Below, piece after piece: positions 36,927 through 47,053 of a stretch of 64,000 nt of DNA; position 1 is the first letter of the stretch; every line of letters starts with the position of its first letter. Made by a program: the position numbers and the translations under genes. This stretch comes from Sporodiniella umbellata (lineage: Eukaryota; Mucoromycota; Mucoromycetes; Mucorales; Rhizopodaceae): positions 110,478 through 174,477 of the forward strand of contig JAIXMR010000046.1 of assembly GCA_025677835.1 (NCBI GenBank). Direction: 5' to 3'. The notes beneath the pieces were generated by a model. It had not been told where the DNA came from and made no database searches. It saw only the letters and a list, made by a program, of their open reading frames with translations.

Positions 36927-37325
36927 CTTTCTTATTCACAAAAGCCTTAAAGAAAGAGAAAAAGAAAGGGAGGGATTTTCTTTTGCTTTTTTTTTTCCTT
37001 CTCTTATATACGCTAATTCAAACTCCATTTATGCAATAGCAAAAACCCCATATCTGTTCGATTGTCATCCTGTGCCTACGTTATCTCATATAGCATTTTC
37101 TCCCGCCTCTTGGTCCAGTTTGTTTATCTTTGATTGTATCCCCCTTTCCTGACTATTCCGAGGCTACCTTGTCTGTTTTTTTTTTTTACTATTATTATTA
37201 TTGTTTGGTTTCAATACAACAGAACCTTTTCTCATTCTTGTACAACCTTTTTTTACTTAATTAAGCTACATGAAAAAAAGTCAAGTTCTGTTTGTTTATC
37301 GTTACTTCAAGTATATCTTTAATAG

Positions 37326-38306
37326 GAAAAAATAGGATGGAGACAATATCTTGATGAAACCTTTTATGAAACATTCTATAAATTCAAATTTACATGCATC
37401 TGCAGCGACAACAAAGGGAATCCGTGGTGGAATAACAAATGTTTACAGCATTATGACAAACTACTGGGCTAACAAAAAGACAAATACAGTTCTTTTTCTT
37501 TTGTCTGATGTGTTTACTCAAAGTCTCTGTTCTTTACTATAAATCGAGGTATGCACAGTTTAATAAAAGGGGTTTGTGATATGGTTAATCTAAAATCTTT
37601 GTCTTTTTGTTATTTTATTTTCCATTTCACCATTTCTGTTGTTTTGTCGATGATTCCCGCCCTTTTTTTTTTTTTTTTTTTTTTTGGCATGAGAACAAAA
37701 GATACAAAAAAAGACAGTGATACCCTAGTGGGAGGAAGGCTCTTAAAAAGATGATATTTGAGTTCAACCTGGCTTCCATTTATGTCACTTTTGTCAATCT
37801 AAAACTACTTCGTACAATAACCTGCTTCGTTCTCTTAAGTATACATTCAAATGAAATCGTATCGACGTTTGTCCTAGTGTCAAAATAACTGTGGTTACTT
37901 TCGTTTCTTTTATTATCATAGTCTTTGTCTTACTTTGAATCGCATACTTTCAAGAAGCAGACAGCTGCTACACAGACGAATAGTTCAAGTGGCTAAAGGG
38001 TAAGCAAATGGCACAAGTGTTGTTTGTGTGACACCTTTATTGATCAACAGCAACGCTACTTATCAACGCGTGAATATATATTACTCTTACTCGTAATGTG
38101 ACATCCCCAAGAATATCTGTGATTGTTATCGAATTCATCGTGATAAGGCCTTTTCATTCTAACTAGGCTGGTTTTTTAACAAGCTGCTTACAGAAAAACT
38201 GGTTAGATCTTCTACTGATAAGAACGATGTACAAACCATTGAAAGAGCTCACTCAGACATAACAGATCTACAGGCTGTAATCAACGCCATCACTAATTTT
38301 GTTTAA
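37326..38306 (+). pseudogene. exon-like fragments without a consistent model
   Basis: Plus-strand pieces with protein-like composition: 37326-37475 (contains YLDETFYETFYKFKFTC and NKGNPWWNNKCLQHYDKLL), about 37767-37838, 37922-37999 (LCLTLNRILSRSRQLLHRR) and 38167-38306 (NDVQTIERAHSDITDLQAVI, ending in a stop). Most are bounded by plausible AG and GT sites, and the second joins the third in frame, but the third does not join the fourth in frame, and no donor follows the first. Composition is unlike the surrounding AT-rich DNA. It is probably a decayed gene or mobile element remnant; not recognised. Confidence 0.3.
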
Positions 38307-38812
38307 AAGCAAAAGAAACTTAAAATATCCCTTGATTCATCCGTTATCATTTTGCCAAAATACAGGGCGTTTTGTGGTGGTAACACACCATGCGGGTAAA
38401 AGAGAAGAAAATAATATGGGCGTATTTCTTTCCCTCACATCCTGTAGATATATCGACTTTATCTTCTCTTGTATTTGTTTTTTTTTTTTCATTAAATATC
38501 TATCAATCGAATCTTACTTCAATATCATAAATAAACATTTAGCGCTTGAATAATGGCTCCAGAAGTATATATAGGTTACACAGAAGTAGTTTCTTGATTC
38601 TTTCTGTTGTACACAACAATAAGTTCATTTTGCCTGAACTTGATTATTTAATTCAACAACCCACACACGTATTCTAAAGAGCATCCCTCTCTCTATGTTT
38701 ACAACTTAAACAACCATCCGTATATTATTCTTTTTTTTCTGTTCCATTACTAAGTGATTACAGCTACTAAAGAAGGAAAACTGTAACATCAATCACGTCC
38801 TATGTGTGTATT

Positions 38813-38832
38813 TATATATATATATATATATA
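38813..38832. repeat. (TA)n microsatellite
   Basis: About ten TA units in the gene-poor region. Confidence 0.85.
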
Positions 38833-40149
38833 ATTGACTTTTATCTCTATTTGATGGTGCAGATAGCATATAATTAACAACAATCGAAATATACATAAGC
38901 TGTTTCCCTAATAATAATCATTAGGGGTTCTTCGTTTTATTTTGATTGCAGAAAACTTGATGCTCTCAAGTTTGTTTATGAATCAACAAAAAAAAAGAAC
39001 TATTTTAGTTTCTAACACTTGACGGATTATAAAGCCTTTAGAATTGTGCGGTTACGTCTAAAGCATTAATAACAATATGTTCTGGGGTCTTTTGTTAGTT
39101 ATTAACTCCTTTACTGTGAACTTTGAAAATACCTAAAATAAAAAAAATAAAAAAAAAGGCCTTTACTCGATGAAAACATCTATGAATCTAGATTCAAAAT
39201 GTTGCGGTCAGCGCCTTGGTTTTTTTTTTTTTTGCTCTTGGGTATACAACGTGATCAAAAGTAAGAAGCTTTTTTTTGCTATAGACATCTGTGGGCTGTT
39301 TGGGTATATTTGTCAAAAAACACAAAAAATGCAAGCGATTTTCCAGTTTCTTTATTGAACACAAACAGCAATAATAATAAAAAAAAAAGAGGCCATCCGG
39401 TAAAGGTGTTACAAAAAAAAAGAAAAAAAAAGGGCTTGGGAAATAAGCTGCTTGATGACGACAATGAAGAGAAGCCTGGTTTTGTTTTTGTTTGTGAGTT
39501 CTTTGTATATATCTATGCGAAAGAGCTACTTTGGATGTTTACATTACATGTCGGGCACTATATTTATGAGTCGGTCGCGGTTTATTTAATGTAAACAGCA
39601 TCAGGAATGATGGGAAACCGGAGGTTTGACCGTAAAGACCTTAATTGACGATTTTGGGTTACCTTTTTGTTTGTATAACTCATAGTTGAATTGGAATCGA
39701 TATTTATCATAAACCAACATCCTCAATTACACCGTTCGTAATACGGTTATATGTGAACGCTTAAACTTTCTTTATGCAGAGTTGCCATCAATTTAGGGCG
39801 TCTCCGTTTATTCTTGAGTGTAGCAAACTCAATATGTTACGTACAAATAGGTTACCTACTTTTTTATTTTTATTTTAGCAAAACAAAAAATGGGGCATAT
39901 AAAAAGGAGAGCATATACTCGAAACATTCAATCGAACTGTATTTTGTAAAATCACAAAGTATTTTGTCTCAGTTTTCTATAAGAAGTTTAGCTAAAAGCT
40001 TAATCCGTTTGATATATTTCACATACTCAATACAACAGACATTGTCACATTACAAAAGTTAAAAGCCTCGTACCAGTTCTCTTTTTTAGAAGAAGAATCC
40101 AGATTTGTCCCAAATCAACGGCACCAAAACAAAAACAATTCATTCAGAT

Positions 40150-40416
40150 AAAACTTTTTAATTGAAAGCAATGGATAGAATCTAGCAAATCACAAAAAGC
40201 AATATATGCATCAAGGTTTTGAAAGTGGCCGGTTTCTTTACCTTTTTTTTCTGCTTTTGTTTCACTGATGAGTGTTTTGTATTGTAAGATGAGTAAGGAG
40301 ATATCTTTAGCAAGTGAAACACATCTTTCGAACTTACAGGATATTTCAGCACAGCTCGCAAATCTCAATACTATACTGAAAGCTGTTATCCCTAAAAAGT
40401 TTTTATGAAAGCACAC
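40150..40416 (-). other. possible 3' end of an unrecognised gene
   Basis: A minus-strand stretch starting after an acceptor-like TTTTTAG (about 40400) reads SCKFERCVSLAKDISLLIL and on to LISETKAEKK, then a GTAAAG...GCTAG intron of about 57 nt, then DSIHCFQLKSFI and a stop. The intron is a multiple of three without an in-frame stop, so the reading is open whether spliced or not. No upstream exon could be found. Low confidence. Confidence 0.3.
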
Positions 40417-40925
40417 ATCGGCATGTAGAGGAAAAGAAACAATATAAAGCTAAAAACATATTTAAGGGCTAAAACCAAGGTGCACCATACATTTTAGTGA
40501 TCGATAAAAAGATAGCTACAAAGTGAACCTTAATCTGATTTATAAAAGAATCCGATATTGAGCCCGAAATAACTACAAAAGGAAGAGTGTGGCACTGCGG
40601 GTTTATATTAAGTTTTTGAGGCTACAGAGATACAAAAGAAGCATAATAAGAGACAAAAAAAAACAAGTACAAAAAACGATAAAGAAGACATTACAAACAG
40701 CAATAGTAACAACAATGAGCAGAACTCAAAAAGTGCGCTATAGACAATATCAATAGCAAAAGTCCATAAACTACGTTAATATGCACGAAAGCACTAACCA
40801 GAAAAATACGAATGCCTACAATCAGAGTTCAACAACTCTATATCCTACCAGGCGTGTTTATATTTCGTTTCATCTTGTAAAAAATTAAAATAAAGCTACA
40901 TCATTTTGTATATTTCATTACGCCG

Positions 40926-41316
40926 TCAGCTTTCTTGTTTTCTTTTTGGCGAGACAAGCGACTCGACATATATTTTTTGTCTTTTAGGAGACTCAGGAGA
41001 AGACGTCATTTTAGACAGTTTTAGGTATCTTTCTGCACCATTGTGTGTCAATATCTAAAGTCTCAAACAAAACAGCTCAGTAAAAAAAAAAAGAAGCATG
41101 ACACTCAGTCTTGCGTTCAGTCTGACCATTGTATCCAACGAATCGTGGGTATTTCGTGAAAAACGAAAAAGGCTCAGCTTCAAACGATTGGTACGCTTTG
41201 GTGTTGGTAGTTGTTTTTCTTTTCTAGAGACGATAAACATAGGCGTATCTTAGGAAAAACTTTTGTTTCCCTACCAAATATATTTTGTTCTTCATAAAGG
41301 GAGCTATCGTGCTCAT
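40926..41316 (-). other. candidate small multi-exon gene, unrecognised
   Basis: Minus strand. Exon 1 at 41316-41275 (MSTIAPFMKNKIYL), a GTAGGG...TCTAG intron, and exon 2 at 41223-41105 reading KAYQSFEAEPFSFFTKYPRF and VGYNGQTERKTE; these two join in frame. Downstream, two open readings are possible: one ends soon after as EKIPKTV, the other (ILTHNGAERYLKLSKM, then SPESPKRQKIYVESLVSP) is open to a stop at 40926 but does not match the exon 2 phase. The composition strongly suggests coding sequence. Family unknown; splicing data are required to fix the 3' part. Confidence 0.4.
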
Positions 41317-41638
41317 TCAAGAAAATGTTTTAAAGAGCTTATTGAGCGCATACTATGAATTCCTTTTCAAAAAAAAAAAGATTGCCTACAGCTTTAATTT
41401 CACACCTTAGGACATTTTAGGTCGCGGATTAAAAATGTATCAAATAGAAATCGCTAGTAATAGTGTTGACTGACGATACAAAGCCGTATAGATTAAAATA
41501 AGCGAAAGGCCACTTTTTAATAAGACTTAAGTAAAAGCAATTTCAATCCGAAAAACCACGAAATAATTCAGCTTGCAGAGCTAACGATGTACACATTGTA
41601 TTGTTGTTGTTTTTTCCTTTTTGCTTTTATTACTATGA

Positions 41639-42480
41639 TTATTGGATATAGTTTGATTTATGTCTACGGCAAAATGTCTTGTCTTTATGCTCTCCTTCAA
41701 GATAAGTGTACTGAATCAAATCGTACAGATGTTTAAAATAAAACAACAAATTGTCAAACTGCCCTTCGTATTTTCCTTCGTAGTTTTGCGAATATTCCAC
41801 ATAAAGATAGTAAATAGCCTCAATAGTTGAAAGGTAGTTTACACTCAAATTCTGATAACGCCAAAACAACGTCAATCGAGGCTCAATTGTAACTTTTTGA
41901 ACCCTTGAGAGTATAGGTGTATCTCGTACCATAACTTTAGCTTGCTTCCAAGTGCCGTCAATTACAATCATCCGATCGAACGATTCTCTTGGTATCTCAC
42001 TTAATTTTTTTGCATCCTATATAAAGAATTCGCATTAGATCTAACCGCTGTTTGGATCGAAGCTTACAGGACCAGGAAACAGCATGAGAATACGCTCTGG
42101 TTGTTCATACTGCGGCATGTCTTTCCAATTATACAGCTTGGCATCCTGATCTGCAATTACACAAGCATGAAGTGCTGTGCTTTTTCCGTCTGCTTCATAT
42201 TCATGTTTGATGCTGTATAAGGCTATTAATGGTGAAGTAAAGTAAAGGTGTACTCTTACATGTCAATCGGTACCGGTAATGAAACTGAGGGAACTTCAGA
42301 TCGATCCATTCCCATTACTTTAAAACAATAATAACAATAATATTTCATTCGTCTGTTACAATATGGGCAGGAGACTCTTTCTTTCTTTTTGTAAAGCTCA
42401 GAGTCATCCTGAATTTTTAAGTGAGCAAAAGGAGACTTTTGGCTGTACTCTTTAACATCATTAAGTTCGATAATGGCCAT
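41639..42480 (-). CDS. DTW-domain tRNA-uridine aminocarboxypropyltransferase (DTWD1-like)
   Basis: Three exons, 42480-42260, 42212-42068 and 42016-41639; 247 residues. Features in order: a zinc-binding pair CPYCNRR...YYCYYC near residue 40; DIIKHEYEADGKSTALHA, created by the first splice junction, which matches the substrate/SAM-binding segment; and the family motif VIDGTWKQAK (D-x-T-W). The end TFCRRHKSNY is also typical. DTWD1/TapT enzymes transfer the aminocarboxypropyl group of SAM to a uridine (acp3U20 in eukaryotic tRNA). The start codon is only 47 bp after the stop of the hexosaminidase gene on the same strand. Confidence 0.88.
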
Positions 42481-42527
42481 CTAAAAAAGAGTGCTTTGTT
42501 TCAAATATATAATTTTTATTTCAGTTT

Positions 42528-44252
42528 TTATTTGTTTTCTTCCAGATTACATTGATTGGGATGTAGCAGACACCAGCGTGAAGTGTTAGGCTCAGCATCA
42601 ATGCCACGGCTCATCAGTCGTAAGGTCCAGTCGTTGAAACGAGGCTGTACTTCACCTAAAGTACGACGAGCGCCATGGCTGTCATAGCTTCCAGACCAAT
42701 AGATCTCAGCAGCAGCAGCAGATCGAGGCCAGAGACGAGCATCGAGTACGGTAGGACCTGACTGTTCTGACCAGAGGGCAACTTCGCCTCCCAATACATG
42801 GCTTTTTTCTGTTATATTGAATGTCATATCATAGGTATAAATACGCTGCCAGGTCTTAAAGGGTGCACACCAAGAACCGCCAACACCTCCATAGTTGAAA
42901 GTATCTTTGGGTGTTTCAACCTGTGTAGGTGAGATATAACGTGTGTCGTTGCCAACCCAACCTATGGAGAGATTTTCTTAGCATATTTGACTTTATATGT
43001 ATATGTATGTATTACCTCCTTTGCCGCAATCCAGGTAAAAGTAATCGTAGTTGGAGATTACCACATCGTGACCAGCTTCAGTGAATTTCCAAGGAGGACT
43101 TACCCAAGTTTGGACCACAGCCTTTTTATCAGCTTTACTATGAACAGAGTCTTCCCAGAGCATAGGGCGTTTGTTTTGTTTTGTCACGTATTCAATGGAG
43201 TGATCAGTAAAGTTATTCCAAAGGTCTTCGAAGGTTATGTTATGTTTTTTGACATAGTCAGACATCTCCTGATTTGTGGGCCAGCACTTTGGATTGATTT
43301 CATCTCCTCCCGCATGGTAAAATGAATCTGGGAACTGGCTTGTAACGTCTTGGATCACATCTCGGACGAGCTCCATTGTGCCAGGATGAACTACGTTAAG
43401 TTGGCCTGCTGGAGGCTCAGCGGCATACGTCCCCCACCACAGGCCATGGCAAGCGATCAATTCGGGATGAGAAAGAGCAATTGAATCGGTATGAGCAGGC
43501 ATATCAATTTCGGGAATAATGCGAACGCCTCGCGATTGGCCATACTGGATCAAGTCACTTACATCACGGGGACTGTAAACCCATTGAGGCAAATAGGCAC
43601 CCTTTTGAGAAAGTTCCGGATGGGATTTGATGAAAAGAGGCCAAGACTGTGAGTCTGTAACATGCCAGTGAAGGACATTCATCTTATTGTAAGACATAGC
43701 GTCGATGGTTCGCTTTAAGCTAGCAATAGGATAAAAGTTACGCGATGTATCAAGGAGTATACCGCGATGGGTAAAACTTGGGGCATCTTGGATTTCGGCA
43801 GTATGTACAACAAGCGATTTGCGATCTTCTTGAACTAACTGCGAAAAGGTTTCCAGACCACGAAGAGCGCCAACCCATGTAGGAGCCTTAAGAGTAATCT
43901 TTCCTCCTTTGGAAGGTACAGAGAGAGTATAAGACTCATCGACATTGATGTCCAATTTGACAGAATTATCTTGGATCGTGATAGAGAGCTCATTCAGGCT
44001 TCCTCCTTGTGTGAGGTTTTGTTGAGCAGTGACCTGAACAGGAACCCATCTTTCTTTAGAAATCAGCTTTTGGTATCTATCAGCAGCTTCCTTAACATGG
44101 CTGTTTTTTGCGCCAGTAATTCTGAAATTGCTAGACAGCGTAGCTTGTGCACCAGTCCACGTTATGTTTTGGGGAATAGGGAACAACAGGGTCTTGGCTT
44201 CGCTAGCAGCAAAAAAAGTAGCAAGGATAGCAAAAGTTATAGAAAATTTCAT
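42528..44252 (-). CDS. beta-N-acetylhexosaminidase, glycoside hydrolase family 20
   Basis: Two exons, 44252-43016 and 42961-42528; 556 residues. A signal peptide (FSITFAILATFFAASEA) is followed by the N-terminal GH20b domain and then the TIM barrel: HRGILLDTSRNFYPIASLKR, NVLHWHVTDSQSWPLF, GVRIIPEIDMPAHT, and the catalytic FYHAGGDEI with the Asp-Glu pair. Conserved tryptophans WVGNDTRY and the WPRSAAAAEIYWS end are present. The enzyme removes terminal GlcNAc, mainly from chitin oligomers during wall turnover, and is secreted or vacuolar. Several N-glycosylation sequons (NIT, NLT, NFT, NDT) are seen. Confidence 0.96.
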
Positions 44253-44693
44253 ATTGATTCACTAGATTTGAAATAAAGAAAAAGAAAAAGAGAAAAGAAA
44301 ACAAACAATAGATATATAGTCTTAAGACTCCAAAAAAAAAAAAAAAAAAAGATAGTCAATATTCATCTTTTCTCACAGCAAAGTTACACGAGCAAAAAAA
44401 CCCTTTGTCCCTGGGTAATTTTGGTGAAACGTTAGGTAACATTATTCATGGTTCGAAGGTGTTTTTTAGTGTAAATGAATTGATTTGTGTTGCAGTAAGA
44501 TCGGTTATATATATATATATATATGAAAAAATACACAGAAAGAAAAGAAAAAGGAAAAAAAAAAAGAGGGGAAGGGTGTTGATTGGTTTTCATTATAGCC
44601 GTGATTGTCAAAAATAATGTAGATGAACGAATAGAAAAAGAAAAAAAAAAATAGAAAGAGGAACAAAGATAGGAAAGTGAAGATAGATAATGT
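44253..44693. other. spacer between hexosaminidase and RGS genes
   Basis: Hexosaminidase promoter on the left; contains a (TA)n run at 44505-44524 and A/G-rich tracts. No coding signal. Confidence 0.5.
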
Positions 44694-46657
44694 TTAGGTG
44701 TGGGGTTTAACAGGGTCGCTTACTAAAGAGTTTTGAAGAGCATCCTCTCTTTGTTTTTTACGCTCTGCTCTTTCAAGACTTTCTACAATTCTTTGGTACT
44801 TGTCTGTCTTGATGAATTTGGGTACTGAGTCGGAGGCCATCAGTCTACAGATGTGCTCGTTCACTCTATCAAACAGCTTTAACATTAACCTTAGACTTTG
44901 AGAAGCCGAAGAAGTTGTGATCAAGATGGTAGGTTTCCCAGGGCCGGGATAAGCGGGTATGACAGTTACTATTGAATTTACAATGCGAGCCATCTCTTGG
45001 CAAAGGGAATGTTCCACGTTTAGTTCACATGAAGACCCTGGGGCTAAATAGGTCGACCAAATGTCATATGCATCCTCCAGGAGATCCCTTTGATTATGTG
45101 ATGGTAAGGCCGGACTTTGATTTCGACACCTTCTCCTTAGAGCAGTGTAATCAATCCAAAAATCTAAATTTTCTTCACAAAAATTGGCTCGCAAAAACTC
45201 CTTGAAAGGAGAGCGAAGCTTAGGGCATTCAAGTATGATATGTAGCTTACTGGAGGTGCTCTCCTTGGGATCAGTCTCGGCTACCTCATCTCGTTTTTTT
45301 TCCTCTTCGTGAGTTGTGGTAGTCTGTGTAATTTTGAGGGAATCTGGGTCCTGTTTAAGTATCTCTCGAAGGGTCGTCTGATCGTCCACCTGAATTTTGG
45401 GCGTATTAGCAGTGACTGCCAACTGAGGGATAGCCACTGTAACCTGTGGCTTGCTAATATCGGCGATCGTCTGTCTACCCTTCTCAGTCACGGCAAACAT
45501 GATTGTTTTGGAAGTTTTGAGTGGGGTGTCTTTATGGTTGTATTTTGAGTCTTGGTATTCTATCCAACCGTATTTCAAAAACTCGCCAATAACCATCTCT
45601 GCCTCTTCTCGGCAAGAAGTCATGCAGTAGTCCAATAGCCAGTCGCAACACATTTGGGAAGAAAAAATAGTTCGCATCGTTTTGAGGTTTTTGGGTAGGT
45701 TTTTGTTGTTTGTTTTGGATAATGTCAAAAGATAGTTTCCCAAGAGCTGAACTCGAGTTTCTCCACCAGCAACGGAAGAAGACATTGCAAAAGGGGCGCT
45801 GAGAGAAGGTAAAGAGGAGGAGTTTGCAGAAGAATCAGAAGAGGTAGAAGATATAGAAGGCGAGCTATGCATTCGGGAGACAGAAGAGGTACTTACATTT
45901 CCTGTGTTAGAAAGCTCACCATCAAGTGGTAAAGAAGCCATCATTACTCGGAAAATAGCCGAAGTGCAAGCTCGATTGAGTACAAGTTGGTCGTCGTCTG
46001 TGTTACGCTCCAGCCGCGCGAGTTGTATAGCCTCCATGTGACTAAAGTGCTTTCTAAGAGTAGTAACATTAACCTCTGTTCTTACACAGAAATCTTGTAG
46101 TATACAGAGACCCTTGGGGGTTAGATGCCAAATGCTTTTATCACGAAAAGCCTTGTTTTGTGGGTCGATCGCATTTTCCATTAGCCGACAGTTTTGAAAC
46201 TGTTGACAAAGTGTCTTGGCCATTTCTCGAGCCATGTTGAAAGTTGTGGTCGTAGTAGTCTTTTGCAAACGATCTGGGTCGTTAGGATCAAAAACACTGA
46301 CGGTGTGAGAGAAACGTAGATTGCCCAATACTTGAATAGCGTCTTCAGAAGAAAAAGTGCTATAGTAGTTCCTAAAAAGATAACGATGTGTGTCTAGCGG
46401 TATTTGTACAATGAGCGCTGCAAATAAATCATGGATATCCTAAACATTGATGTATTGACATGAAGAGAAGGGATGGTTAGCAAAATCAGGCAGAGATCGA
46501 AAGAGTGTGATGGATTATTGTAAATCATGATAGGCCGACGGGGAGAGTGTAAAGGTCAAATACATAAAAAAGGGTATTTTACATTTAAGAATGGGCGGCC
46601 ATCGATATTAAATCTCATCATGGAAGTGTATGCTTGTTGGGATACGTTTGACTCCAT
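44694..46657 (-). CDS. Sst2/FlbA-like regulator of G-protein signalling (DEP-DEP-RGS)
   Basis: Two exons, 46657-46583 and 46439-44694; 606 residues. A first DEP-like region covers about residues 26-165 (DLFAALIVQIPLDTHRYLF, AMEAIQLARL-type end), then a Ser-rich linker, a second DEP (TIFSSQMCCDWLLDYCMTS, FLKYGWIEYQDSKY), and a C-terminal RGS domain at about residues 400-580 (SPFKEFLRANFCEENLDFWI, YDIWSTYLAPGSSCELNVE, FDRVNEHICRLMASDSVPKF). The order matches fungal Sst2/FlbA, which speeds GTP hydrolysis on G-alpha subunits in pheromone and growth signalling; DEP domains tether it to the receptor tail. The exon 1 start was preferred because it supplies the beginning of the first DEP. Confidence 0.88.
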
Positions 46658-47053
46658 TGTGGTAAAATCTTTACTGTAAACTTTTTGTGTATGTACTTTT
46701 GTGTATTTTTAAAGGAAACAAATAAAAAGAAAACAACAACAAAAAAAGCTTTAATTGGGAAAACTCACAAAATAATAGGGAGGGAAGAGTTTAAAACGGA
46801 AAAGGATTCACAAAGACTACCTCTTTTTTTAAGGTAAAAACTCCTGAACGCAACTAATACTTTGTTTTTTTCTATATGACAACAATATACTATCAAAAAA
46901 TAGCATTTGATCATGTTTTACTTCCAGACATATGCAAATAAAGTTCATTGCTTTTTATCATTCTATCGGGTCGTAAACAAGGCGGCTGCTCTGCCCCACC
47001 TCTTTCTATTTTTACTCGGTTTCCTTTATAAATAGATGTGTTTTTATTTTAAA
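46658..47053. other. spacer
   Basis: AT-rich; promoter side of the RGS gene and 3' side of the Ede1-like gene. Nothing else seen. Confidence 0.45.

Larger units (their letters stand above)
36927..41638. other. 4.7 kb gene-poor region with exon-like islands
   Basis: AT-rich DNA with few features. Three places read like protein and are listed separately (37326-38306, 40150-40416, 40926-41316). A (TA)n run lies at 38813-38832. The rest shows no coding signal. Confidence 0.45.
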
